Source of the DNA: Spirosoma telluris
Lineage (GTDB): Bacteria > Bacteroidota > Bacteroidia > Cytophagales > Spirosomataceae
DNA length: 64,000 nucleotides
NCBI GenBank assembly: GCA_003259005.1
Contig: QLII01000001.1
Location: 4,790,501 to 4,854,500, forward strand
Direction: 5' to 3'
Below are positions 54,146 to 62,464 of the stretch, in pieces. The notes under the pieces are model-generated. The model had not been told where the DNA came from and ran no database searches. It saw nothing but the letters and a program-made list of their open reading frames with translations. The position numbers and the translations under genes were made by a program. Position 1 is the first letter of the stretch; each line of letters begins with the position of its first letter.

Positions 54146-55387
54146 TTACAGCTTATGTTTGGTTTTAGACCAGTCAATTTTAGATAGTCTCTCTCCAGTC
54201 AAGTGCTCTGCCAAATGAACATATTGCATAGTCGTTGCGATAGTTGAGTGCTGAGCCAATTTTTGGATATGAGGTAGTTCCAAACCTAAAATGACTAACC
54301 AGGTAATTCCAGAATGTCGGGCTGTATGAAAGGTGACACGCTTAGTAATTCCAGCCAATGCTGCAATCGTTTTGATATGCTCGTTTAGTTTGGGATGTGA
54401 GCGATTGAAGATTGGCCGATTGTCTTCACGAGCATATTTATGCAAAACTTGTTCTGGAAGGCTTAACTCATTACCCGCTTTATGCAAGTCATACAGTGGT
54501 AATTTATGAGGGGAATTTGTCTTACGAGTTTTCTGAGACTTAATCTCTAGTAAAAGACCTTTGTCTGTATTAGTCAAATTGCTTGATCTAAGATTTGTTA
54601 CGTCGCTAATTCGTAGTAATGTGTAGATTGAGAATAAGAAAGTATCTCGATAAAACTCTAAATGCTGCTGTTCAGTAGAAAAGGTTAATTCTTCAATGCG
54701 CCGAATCTCTTCAGGGTAAAGCACATCTTTATCGGATGGCTCTTTCTTAAATGTAAATTGGAGGTAAGGATTTTTGCTGGCCTTAATTAACTCCATGTAT
54801 ACCGCTTTCTGAATATACTCTTTGATTACTTTATGATCGTTGACAATCGTGTTTGGGTGGTATTTTTTAGCTGGACGTGTATCTCGCAAGTAGCGTTCGT
54901 AATTCTCAACAAACTCATAGTCAAGATCAATAAAAAGAACAGGTTGACCTTGATTAAAGTCAATCAGGTTGCTGACGGTCCGCTTATAGCGAGTATAAGC
55001 GGAATATGACAACTTGGACTTATCTTTTTCAATTTGTTCCAGCATAAAAGCAGTTAATGACTGCTGTTTTTTAGGCTTGATAACCATATCCTGATTTTTC
55101 ATCAGATCAAAGTCATCGAGAGAAAAAGCACGCCCATAAAGCGATGGGAAGCGCAATTCAAAGTCTTCCAATACAGCTTTTTGCTTACTGATAGTTGCGT
55201 TATATGCTGGATTGCCTTTCACTTCATTTTTCTTCTTATCCCATTCACTGGGCTTTAACTTCACACCCGTAGAAAAGTATCGACGATCTGGGTTTTGGTA
55301 TGCTTCAATCACGACAGGCGCCTTACCCGTTTTGCCCAACTTCCCTGCCCGATTGTAGATTAATCGGTAAGTAATCTTAGTATTCAT
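54146..55387 (-). CDS. int: Tyrosine integrase of the element
   Basis: 413 residues with all catalytic residues: Arg in TLLRISDVTNL, Lys in SQKTRKTN, His-x-x-Arg in FHTARHSGITWL, His in LAQHSTIATT and Tyr in MQYVHLAEH. Arm-binding N-terminus (1-90) and SAM-like core (about 105-205). It is 200 bases from the tRNA-Arg att core and reads away from it, so it is the enzyme that integrated this element there. Confidence 0.92.
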   Translation of the reverse strand: MNTKITYRLIYNRAGKLGKTGKAPVVIEAYQNPDRRYFSTGVKLKPSEWDKKKNEVKGNPAYNATISKQKAVLEDFELRFPSLYGRAFSLDDFDLMKNQDMVIKPKKQQSLTAFMLEQIEKDKSKLSYSAYTRYKRTVSNLIDFNQGQPVLFIDLDYEFVENYERYLRDTRPAKKYHPNTIVNDHKVIKEYIQKAVYMELIKASKNPYLQFTFKKEPSDKDVLYPEEIRRIEELTFSTEQQHLEFYRDTFLFSIYTLLRISDVTNLRSSNLTNTDKGLLLEIKSQKTRKTNSPHKLPLYDLHKAGNELSLPEQVLHKYAREDNRPIFNRSHPKLNEHIKTIAALAGITKRVTFHTARHSGITWLVILGLELPHIQKLAQHSTIATTMQYVHLAEHLTGERLSKIDWSKTKHKL

Positions 55388-55539
55388 AAGCCGTAGATGG
55401 TTAGTTACGGCTCAAACCTACTCTGCTAGGAGTAATGGACAATGCGTATCAAAATGGTAGCAAACCAAATGAACGCCAACGTACTTAAACGGATCAAGTA
55501 CCATTAAAACATGTGCAAGTCACGACTCCTTCAAAAGCG

Positions 55540-55574
55540 AAAAGCCTTACAAATCAATGACTTATAAGGCTTTT
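55540..55574 (-). terminator. Terminator behind tRNA-Arg
   Basis: aaaagcctta / taaggctttt perfect 10-bp stem, 13 bases beyond the tRNA 3' end; supplied by the integrated element. Confidence 0.75.
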
Positions 55575-55587
55575 CAAAGAAAACTCA

Positions 55588-55602
55588 GTGCTCCCGAAGG
55601 GA
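55588..55602. other. Attachment site core in tRNA-Arg
   Basis: gtgctcccgaaggga, the tRNA 3' end, identical to 39893-39907. Confidence 0.8.
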
Positions 55603-55660
55603 TTCGAACCCCTATCGTCGGTACCGGAAACCGAAATTCTATCCATTGAACTACGGAAGC
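55589..55660 (-). tRNA. tRNA-Arg (anticodon CCG)
   Basis: 72 nt folding as a standard cloverleaf: acceptor GCTTCCG/CGGGAGC, anticodon stem TCGGT/ACCGA with loop TTCCGGT (anticodon CCG, reads CGG), T arm AGGGG-TTCGAAT-CCCTT, discriminator A, no encoded CCA. Its 3' end is the integration target for both mobile elements in the window; the core restores a complete gene. Confidence 0.95.
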
Positions 55661-55756
55661 AGACGTTTCCCGTTTGGGGCCGGGCCGCCGGTGCGGTGCA
55701 AATATAGCAGATTGCGGCACTAAAACGCAAGTCCGCTTCCCAACAACCTTACCTTT

Positions 55757-58219
55757 TTAGCGTCGGCCGCGTCCACCACGCCGGTTTTCACCTTTTGCCG
55801 CTACGCCTTGCTTCTGCCTGGAACTACCAGACCGACGAGACGAGGACTCTCCACGAGCGCTGCTCGAACGCGACGTTGATTTACTAAGGTCCGAATCCGT
55901 GGCGCGGCCTGCTTTGTCGCTGACCAACGCAAAATCCATGCTCCGTCGGGCGAGGTTGGTTTCCTTAACCCGAATAACAACGGGGTCGCCAAAGGTGTAC
56001 ATTTTCTTGTGGCGTTGACCAATGATGCGGTAATTATCTTTGTCGAACTCGTAGTAGTCATCGCTCAAGTCCTGCATTCTGACTAAACCTTCGCAGCTAT
56101 TTTCCGTGATTTCAACAAAAATACCGAACTCGGTAACCCCCGAAATAACCCCCTCAAATACCTGATCAGGAGCCATCCGGCTCATAAATTCGACCTGTTT
56201 GTATTTGATACTGGCTCGCTCGGCTTCGGCAGCCATGCGTTCCCGCTCCGATGAATGTCGGCATTTTTCTTCATACTCCTCACGATCAACCGGTTTGCCT
56301 TTATCTAGATAATGCTGGAGTAATCGGTGAGCCATCATGTCGGGATAGCGACGAATGGGGGAGGTAAAATGGGAATAGCGCTTGAAGGCCAGGCCAAAGT
56401 GGCCTAAATCTTCGGTACTGTATCGCGCTTTCGACATGGTTCGCACCGCCAGTTGCTGGAGCATGCCCGCTTCGGGTTTGCCCTCAATACTGGCCATAAA
56501 GCGGTTCATCGAACTCGATAAATGCTCGTCGTCTACATTGAGTTTGTAGCCTAGCTTACGGGCAAAGTCGGAGAAGCTGCGTAATTTGTCTTCGGCAGGT
56601 CCTTCGTGAACCCGATACACCATTGTGTTCTCCTCGCCATTCTTGTTGCGCTTCGACAGTGAATGCACGAACTCGGCAACCCGCTTGTTCGCCAGCAACA
56701 TAAACTCTTCGATGAGCTTGTTCGTGTCCTGCCGAATTTTCGGGTAAACAGCCAGGGGCACGCCGTTCTCATCCAATCGGAAACGCACTTCAACGGTCTC
56801 GAAGTTAATGGCTCCGTTTTTGAACCGCTCGTCGCGGAGTTTGTACGCCAGTTCATTCAGCAGCCGAAGTTCTTCCAGATAATCGCCACTACTGTTATTC
56901 AGAATGTCCTGTGCTTCTTCGTAAGCGAATCGCCGGTTCGAATGGATGATGGTTCGGCCAAACCATTCCTTCACGATTTGGGCATTAGGGGTCAACTCAA
57001 ATACCGACGAGAACGTCAGTTTATCTTCGTTAGGCCGTAACGAACACAGCCCATTCGACAGTTTTTCAGGTAGCATCGGCACCACCCGGTCAACCAGATA
57101 AACCGATGTGGCGCGTTTGTAGGCTTCCGCTTCCAGTTTCGAACCGGGCAATACATAGTGCGTCACATCGGCAATGTGAACACCGATTTCATAGTTGCCG
57201 TTGTCGAGCACCTGCACAGACAGTGCATCATCGAAATCTTTAGCATCAACGGGGTCAATTGTGAAGGTGGTTACCTCACGCATATCACGCCGTTTGGCGA
57301 TATCCTTTTCCTCAATTTTGGTTGGAATCGTTTCCGCTTCCTGCTCAACATCCTGGGGAAAAACGATAGGCAAGCCGAACTCCGCCAGAATAGCGTGCAT
57401 TTCGGTATTGTTCTGACCAGCCAGCCCTAATACAGTAATTACCTCGCCCTCGAAACGCTGCTTGTGACTATCCGGGTCAGGGTATTTCGTGAGTCGAACG
57501 ATTACCTTCTCACCGTCGGCAGCTCCACCCATTTTTTCTTTGGGGATGAAAATGTCGTCGTAAATCTTTTTGCTGTCTGGCACGACGAATCCGTACGTTG
57601 GCCAGACTTCAATACGGCCGACCAACTCGGTACGGCCCCGCTCAACGACACGGGCAACTTTCCCCTCCACCCGGCGGGTACGACTACGGGCGTCCGAAAA
57701 GCGAATTACCTGTACCCGGTCACCATCAACGGCTCCGGCGAGGTCATCCGTCGAGACCCAAATGTCATTATCACGATCACCCCGAACGCCACTGGCTGTA
57801 CTGGGAATCACGAAGGCAAAGCGTGAGTTCACATGGTCGACCACGCCTTCAACCATATTGGCATTGACATCGGCACGGTAACTACCATCTGGCTGACGCA
57901 TTAAGGTGCCCTCATCGGTAAGTTCGCCAATCAGGCCATGCATAATGAGTTTCATGCGCCGGTCGCCCGTGCCAAAATGCTCTAACACCTGTTCCTGTGT
58001 GAAGGAGTGGTCATCGTTAATCTGGAAAAACGCCATAATGTCGTTTTTCATTTCATCCAGAAAAGAGTCTGCCTGTTGAATGGGCCTTCCCTGGCCGGGC
58101 TTCACTTTTGCTGATTTCTCAAAACCCTTTTCACGCGGACGAGTCGTTGGCGACTGTCCCGTGCTGGGTCGGCCAGATGCGGCCTTCGAGTATTTATCTT
58201 GTTTTGGTTTTCCTCTCAT
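55757..58219 (-). CDS. rnr: Ribonuclease R
   Basis: 820 residues. Order: basic N-terminal extension and helix-turn-helix (1-110), cold-shock domains (about 115-290), RNB catalytic domain with IDPVDAKDFDDAL (321-333, Mg-binding Asp residues) and later FTSPIRRYPDMMAHRLLQ, S1 domain (about 680-765, GVISGVTEFGIFVEI), and a Ser/Arg/Gly-rich basic tail. A processive 3'-5' exoribonuclease that degrades structured RNA and helps in rRNA quality control. Core chromosomal gene next to the tRNA. Confidence 0.95.
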   Translation of the reverse strand: MRGKPKQDKYSKAASGRPSTGQSPTTRPREKGFEKSAKVKPGQGRPIQQADSFLDEMKNDIMAFFQINDDHSFTQEQVLEHFGTGDRRMKLIMHGLIGELTDEGTLMRQPDGSYRADVNANMVEGVVDHVNSRFAFVIPSTASGVRGDRDNDIWVSTDDLAGAVDGDRVQVIRFSDARSRTRRVEGKVARVVERGRTELVGRIEVWPTYGFVVPDSKKIYDDIFIPKEKMGGAADGEKVIVRLTKYPDPDSHKQRFEGEVITVLGLAGQNNTEMHAILAEFGLPIVFPQDVEQEAETIPTKIEEKDIAKRRDMREVTTFTIDPVDAKDFDDALSVQVLDNGNYEIGVHIADVTHYVLPGSKLEAEAYKRATSVYLVDRVVPMLPEKLSNGLCSLRPNEDKLTFSSVFELTPNAQIVKEWFGRTIIHSNRRFAYEEAQDILNNSSGDYLEELRLLNELAYKLRDERFKNGAINFETVEVRFRLDENGVPLAVYPKIRQDTNKLIEEFMLLANKRVAEFVHSLSKRNKNGEENTMVYRVHEGPAEDKLRSFSDFARKLGYKLNVDDEHLSSSMNRFMASIEGKPEAGMLQQLAVRTMSKARYSTEDLGHFGLAFKRYSHFTSPIRRYPDMMAHRLLQHYLDKGKPVDREEYEEKCRHSSERERMAAEAERASIKYKQVEFMSRMAPDQVFEGVISGVTEFGIFVEITENSCEGLVRMQDLSDDYYEFDKDNYRIIGQRHKKMYTFGDPVVIRVKETNLARRSMDFALVSDKAGRATDSDLSKSTSRSSSARGESSSRRSGSSRQKQGVAAKGENRRGGRGRR

Positions 58220-58278
58220 GTTGTGTGCCTAACTCCTTAGTTAGGCTAAAATGTTTAACTACAGTGCGGGGTTTATCA

Positions 58279-58358
58279 ATGGATAATGAATAATGTAAAA
58301 TGAATAATGACATCGATTGGCTTAAAGCATTATTCATTTTACATTATTCATTATTCAT
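58279..58358. repeat. AT-rich 31-bp inverted repeat
   Basis: Arms 58279-58309 and 58328-58358 pair over 31 bp with one G-T, built from ATTCATT units (aataatgaataatg). Between rnr and the exonuclease gene. Could be a terminator or a dispersed palindromic element; a similar tattcattattga begins at 63942. Confidence 0.7.
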
Positions 58359-58364
58359 AAAACC

Positions 58365-59120
58365 TCAATCACTTAATACAATGTGCTCGTCGGCCACGAG
58401 CGGGGCACCCACCATTTTCAGGTAAACCTGCACAAGCATCACCATTGAATCGCGGGCGTACTGTTCAATGCGCGGCCAGTCGTGTTCCCGATAATAGACT
58501 TCGCTGGTGCGGTCGCCGGTCCATTCAAGCGGGCGAGTTGGTATGTTGAGCACAGCAGCCAGCAGGTCGAGCGGCACAAAATGCCGTTTATCGCCAAACT
58601 GCCAGTGTTCGAGCGTATCCCGATGTGGGATCTCCCAGGGTTTCTTGCCCGAAATCTGCAAAGCAGGTGGAAGTGGTAAGCCATTTACCATCAATCGGCG
58701 GCACAGATAGGGGAAGTCAAACTCCTTGCCATTATGGGCGCATAACGTTAGTTCACCGGGCGGGTATCGGTTTACAATCGTCAGAAACTCCTGCAACAGC
58801 GCGGGCTCGTCGTCGTTGCTGATCAGCTTTACTTTCAGATGTGGATTGTCGTCATCATCGAAAAACAACCCACCAACACCAATGCAGATGATCTTGCCAA
58901 ACTCTGCGAAAAAGGAGGCTCGTCGGTCATACCAGCCTGCCGCCGAGAGTTCATCATCGTTTTTAAAATATCGGCTTTTCTCTTCCCACTGCCGCTGTAA
59001 GCGCGGTTCAACAGACAGAAGCGATGGCTCGCCCGCCACCGTTTTGAGGTCAATAAACAACAGGTTTTTGAGCCGACGTTTCCAGGAGACGGGTTGAGGC
59101 ATAGGTAGTAGCGTGGACAT
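58365..59120 (-). CDS. PolB-like 3'-5' exonuclease (RNase H fold)
   Basis: Preferred start ATG 59120 (MSTLLPMPQPVSWKRRLKN); the upstream frame to 59171 passes through a repeat. 251 residues. DEDD-type layout: LLFIDLKTVAGEP (usual DxE box, here Asp-Leu-Lys), GKIICIGVGG, LCAHNGKEFDFPYLCRRL, and ARDSMVMLVQVYL near the end. Family members are predicted DNA/RNA exonucleases related to the proofreading domain of DNA polymerase B. The Lys in place of the first Glu may change or weaken activity. Confidence 0.75.
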   Translation of the reverse strand: MSTLLPMPQPVSWKRRLKNLLFIDLKTVAGEPSLLSVEPRLQRQWEEKSRYFKNDDELSAAGWYDRRASFFAEFGKIICIGVGGLFFDDDDNPHLKVKLISNDDEPALLQEFLTIVNRYPPGELTLCAHNGKEFDFPYLCRRLMVNGLPLPPALQISGKKPWEIPHRDTLEHWQFGDKRHFVPLDLLAAVLNIPTRPLEWTGDRTSEVYYREHDWPRIEQYARDSMVMLVQVYLKMVGAPLVADEHIVLSD

Positions 59121-59160
59121 CCTGTCCGCTGTATTATTTCTAAATGCGGACAGGATGTCC
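59109..59160. repeat. REP-like palindrome ggacatcctgtccgc
   Basis: gtggacatcctgtccgc at 59116-59132 and its inverted copy gcggacaggatgtccgc at 59147-59163 form a hairpin; a third, variant copy (ggggacatcttgtccgc) lies at 59583-59599. Probably a dispersed short palindromic repeat. Confidence 0.6.
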
Positions 59161-59167
59161 GCGTTAC

Positions 59168-59572
59168 TCACGCATGCAAAATCCCTTCCAGTCCCAATGC
59201 AGGTATGAGTACCAGATTTTCTTCTACAATGCTGTCGGGCACGAAGATAAACTTCTTATCGAAAATCTGATTGTCAATGAAGTAACTTACCCAGTACTCA
59301 TTGTTCAGATGGAATACATCAGGCATAATACTCTCGACAACCTCATGCGCTCCTGGTTCAACCTCAACAAAAAAGTGCCGTAACGTCGACGTTTTTTGCT
59401 CTTCGTCATTTTTCAAACCGTACCCTTTCGACGTAACAAATACGGTTTTGATGGGCACATCCTTCTGGTTTATCAAAAAAACCTGCCAGTCATAGCCGCT
59501 AATGAGGTTCTCTTTCCGGGCGATAGCAATCTGTACGCCTTCAACAGGCAAAAAATTAATGTCTTTTTTCAT
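59168..59572 (-). CDS. Hypothetical protein, about 134 aa
   Basis: Preferred start ATG 59572 (MKKDINFLPVEGVQIAIAR). Mixed alpha/beta, acidic C-terminal half ending LIPALGLEGILHA. Conserved-looking Bacteroidota protein; no family known to me. Same direction as the exonuclease gene, which begins 48 bases on. Confidence 0.65.
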   Translation of the reverse strand: MKKDINFLPVEGVQIAIARKENLISGYDWQVFLINQKDVPIKTVFVTSKGYGLKNDEEQKTSTLRHFFVEVEPGAHEVVESIMPDVFHLNNEYWVSYFIDNQIFDKKFIFVPDSIVEENLVLIPALGLEGILHA

Positions 59573-59643
59573 CCAACGTAACGGGGACATCTTGTCCGCT
59601 AAACACGATTTTCTACTAGCGGATCAGCTGTCGGAATGCCGCA

Positions 59644-60375
59644 TCACCGCGTGACTAATTCCATATCAAACAAAGCAACCAGATGGCGTTGAACATGGTC
59701 AGCCACTTCATCCAGTGGCACGTCGTGCCCTAATTCGGCAGCTAGTGAGGTAACAGCCTTATCCGTAATTCCGCAGGGGACAATATGGTTAAAATAACGC
59801 AAATCTGTATTTACATTCAGCGCAAAACCGTGCATCGTTACCCAACGGCTGGCTTTTACGCCCATAGCACAAATTTTACGAGGCCTCTGACCAGTATCAG
59901 TACCATAATCAAGCCAAACACCCGTTAAGCCGTCAATTCGCCCCGCGTTCAGGCCATAGTCGGCTAACGTCAGAATAATGCTTTCTTCAAGCAGACGCAT
60001 GTAGCGATGAATATCGGTAAAAAAATTATCCAGATCCAGAATCGGATACCCCACCAGTTGACCAGGCCCGTGGAAAGTAATATCGCCCCCACGCCGAATC
60101 TTAAAGAAGGTTGCGCCAAGTTCAGTGGCTAAACGAGCCTCGTCGATCAGCAGATTTTCGGCATGACCACTCGTACCGAGCGTATAGACGGGTGGATGCT
60201 CGCAAAACAGCAAATAATTGGGGGTTAGTTGCTGCTCATCGACAGGGCAGGTTCGGTTCAGCAGTTTCTGGTCAACAATGGTCGAGAATAGCCGCTCCTG
60301 CTCATCCCAGGCGGCCTGGTAATCCATCAATCCTAATGTCCGAACCTCAACTTGTTTATTAATATGACTATTCAT
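59644..60375 (-). CDS. lipB: Lipoyl(octanoyl) transferase LipB
   Basis: 243 residues from the ATG at 60375 (MNSHINKQVEVRTLGLMDY); the longer frame to 60480 overlaps the divergent gene. Signatures: RGGDITFHGPGQLVGYPILDL, the catalytic Lys region KICAMGVKASRWVTMHGFALN, and Cys in HIVPCGITDKAVTSL. It moves octanoate from acyl carrier protein to lipoyl domains, the first step of protein lipoylation. Divergent from yraN. Confidence 0.95.
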   Translation of the reverse strand: MNSHINKQVEVRTLGLMDYQAAWDEQERLFSTIVDQKLLNRTCPVDEQQLTPNYLLFCEHPPVYTLGTSGHAENLLIDEARLATELGATFFKIRRGGDITFHGPGQLVGYPILDLDNFFTDIHRYMRLLEESIILTLADYGLNAGRIDGLTGVWLDYGTDTGQRPRKICAMGVKASRWVTMHGFALNVNTDLRYFNHIVPCGITDKAVTSLAAELGHDVPLDEVADHVQRHLVALFDMELVTR

Positions 60376-60468
60376 TGCTTCCAGGAAGAAGTCTTCCGTT
60401 AGTAGACTAACAACGAGATAGATAAGTTTCGTTCGGATTCGCGTTATTTGTAACCTTATAGAAATCGA

Positions 60469-60822
60469 ATGGCACAACATAACGACACCGGCAAACAGGG
60501 CGAAGCCGAAGCGGCTAAGTACCTACGCGAGCAAGGCTTTGAGATTATGTTCCGTAATTATCGCTATCAACACGCGGAGATCGACCTTATTGCAAAAAAA
60601 GGTAAACTGATGGTGTTTGTCGAAGTGAAAACACGCACGAACCTCAGCCACGGAAACCCCGAAGAGTTTGTTTCTTACACAAAGGCTAAACTGGTGATGA
60701 AAGCCGCTGAACAGTATATTTTCGCCAACAACTGGCTACATGACATCCGCTTCGATATTATTGCCGTAACGATAGCCGGAAGTGAATTGCGAGTCAAACA
60801 CATTGAGGATGCTTTTTACTAA
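60469..60822 (+). CDS. yraN: YraN family protein (UPF0102, endonuclease-like)
   Basis: 117 residues. GKQGEAEAAKYLREQGFEI at the start, AEIDLIAKKGKLMVFVEVKTR with the Asp, Glu-x-Lys of the PD-(D/E)XK nuclease fold, and VSYTKAKLVMKAAEQYI. This is the UPF0102 core. The family resembles Holliday junction resolvases but its role is not settled. Divergent promoter region shared with lipB. Confidence 0.93.
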   Translation: MAQHNDTGKQGEAEAAKYLREQGFEIMFRNYRYQHAEIDLIAKKGKLMVFVEVKTRTNLSHGNPEEFVSYTKAKLVMKAAEQYIFANNWLHDIRFDIIAVTIAGSELRVKHIEDAFY

Positions 60823-60928
60823 TTCCACTATCCTAAAAACAGTCTGTTCCTGGCAGTTTTTGGCAAATTATTTGACTGATTCTTACGTTGTTACTTCAAG
60901 TACAATTCTCTCACATCAACACATATAC

Positions 60929-62377
60929 ATGAAACTAGTCGTTGCCGGTAAACTAACACTGCCTTTGGCAATTTGTAGCGCGTTATTACTGACATCCTGC
61001 AAAAAGAATGAAGACGTTACCCCTTCGGCCCCTACAACTAACGGAGAGGTTAACAGTTGGGTTCTGGATAATATGAAGACCTACTATTTCTGGAATGACA
61101 AGCTACCCGCCAATCCAGATACTTCGCTGGCTCCTAAAAGCTTTTTCAACACGTTGCTTTATGACTGGAACAACACGGCAAATACGGACCGTGACCGTTT
61201 CTCCTGGCTTCAGGAAAGCGCAGATGACTTGAAAGCATCACTAAGTGGGCAATCGAAGACGACGGGCATAGAATATAATCTGTATTATCGGGACCAGGCT
61301 CGAACGGGTGTTGTTGCTTCCATTATTTATGTACTACCGGGTTCTCCAGCAGCCAAAGCGGGCATTAAACGGGGTGATATTATCTCTAAAATAAACGGTG
61401 AGTCATTGACCGCGACTAATTACCAGACCTTGCTGTCTGGTAGCGCAGATACCTATACGTATGGATTTGCTACGGTGAGCAATGGTGTCCTAACCGATAA
61501 TGCCCAAACCAAGCAGGTTACGGCGGTGGTTTTTCAGGAAGACCCCGTTTTGCTCGATACGACCTATACCATCGGCGGCAAAACGATAGGCTATGTGATC
61601 TACAATCAGTTTATTCCCGGCCTTTATAAAGCAGGTAGCTCCACCTTAGACAACACCTATGATTTGAAGCTGGACAACATCTTTGGCAAATTTAAACAGA
61701 AGGGCATCAATGAACTCGTACTTGATCTGCGCTACAATCGGGGAGGTTATGTGAGTTCATCCACGAATCTTGCCAGTCTGATTGGGAAGAATATTGATGC
61801 TTCGAAGGTTTTCTATACGCAGAAATGGAATAGCATTGTAACCGCCCAGAATGATAAACAACGAGGTGCGGGTTGGAACTCGGAGAATTTCCTGACGAAA
61901 TCTACGAACATTGGGGCAAATATAAGTCGCGTATTTATCCTGACCACCGGCAGCACAGCATCTGCCAGCGAACTGATTATTAATGGCTTACGGCCTTTCA
62001 TGACTGTAACAACCATTGGTACGACTACCGTGGGTAAGAATGTGGGCTCCATCACCATTTCGGATAAAACCGGTCGCATCAAATGGGGTATACAGCCCAT
62101 TACGTTCAAATCGGCGAATGCCCTGGGATTTACAGATTATGCCGGTGGATTCACGCCATCCATAGAAGTGAAAGAGCCAAGTTATGGGATGAAAGCCTTT
62201 GGCGATGTCAGTGAGCCTTTGCTAAACGAAGCTATTTTCCAGATTTCGGGGACTCGGATGGCGCGTCGGGCGGCAACTGAAACAACGACGCAACCCATTA
62301 TTGGCTCATCCCTCGATCGCAAGGCCGGCGGAGGCAACATGTTTGTTGGCGATGCTGTTCCGAACGGTCATTATTAA
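60929..62377 (+). CDS. S41 family peptidase lipoprotein
   Basis: 482 residues from the ATG at 60929; signal and lipobox LLLTSC, so lipid-anchored outside the cytoplasm. N-terminal helical part (about 35-120), a PDZ-type domain (about 125-205, GSPAAKAGIKRGDIISKING), and the S41 protease domain (about 210-420) with the nucleophile Ser in TTGSTASASELIINGLRPF and the supporting LDLRYNRGG. It resembles C-terminal processing proteases. Frame also open upstream to 60782, but this overlaps yraN. Confidence 0.88.
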   Translation: MKLVVAGKLTLPLAICSALLLTSCKKNEDVTPSAPTTNGEVNSWVLDNMKTYYFWNDKLPANPDTSLAPKSFFNTLLYDWNNTANTDRDRFSWLQESADDLKASLSGQSKTTGIEYNLYYRDQARTGVVASIIYVLPGSPAAKAGIKRGDIISKINGESLTATNYQTLLSGSADTYTYGFATVSNGVLTDNAQTKQVTAVVFQEDPVLLDTTYTIGGKTIGYVIYNQFIPGLYKAGSSTLDNTYDLKLDNIFGKFKQKGINELVLDLRYNRGGYVSSSTNLASLIGKNIDASKVFYTQKWNSIVTAQNDKQRGAGWNSENFLTKSTNIGANISRVFILTTGSTASASELIINGLRPFMTVTTIGTTTVGKNVGSITISDKTGRIKWGIQPITFKSANALGFTDYAGGFTPSIEVKEPSYGMKAFGDVSEPLLNEAIFQISGTRMARRAATETTTQPIIGSSLDRKAGGGNMFVGDAVPNGHY

Positions 62378-62396
62378 GATTGCATTATTTTGACAC

Positions 62397-62421
62397 AAAA
62401 GCAGCTCTAAAGGCTGCTTTT
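62397..62421 (+). terminator. Rho-independent terminator
   Basis: aaaagcagc / gctgctttt stem with a seven-base loop, 20 bases after the S41 peptidase stop. Confidence 0.8.
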
Positions 62422-62464
62422 GGCGCTTTATATTGTAACTTAGCCTTAACAAGCTCCCATCGCT

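Larger units (their letters stand above)
39893..55602. mobile_element. Integrated element, satellite-like (PICI-like) or integrative plasmid
   Basis: Bounded by the two 15-bp cores. Contains integrase (54146), AlpA-type excisionase (52964), Toprim primase-helicase (49513), iterons around an AT-rich tract downstream of the primase (49112-49430), a second recombinase (47782), and cargo at the far end (40763-44630). It has no capsid, tail, terminase or conjugation genes. Gene content and order resemble phage satellites; dependence on the neighbouring phage is an inference. Confidence 0.7.

Noticed and set aside
39893..55602. Conjugative element (ICE)
   Set aside because: No relaxase, coupling protein or tra genes in the interval.
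56663..57881. Several + strand frames opposite rnr
   Set aside because: They lie wholly within the RNase R gene on the other strand and show no protein features.
59121..59171. Longer start of the exonuclease gene at 59171
   Set aside because: The extra 17 codons are encoded by a REP-like palindrome; ATG 59120 is more natural.
60782..60928. Longer start of the S41 peptidase at 60782
   Set aside because: It would overlap yraN and put 49 residues before a clear lipoprotein signal.
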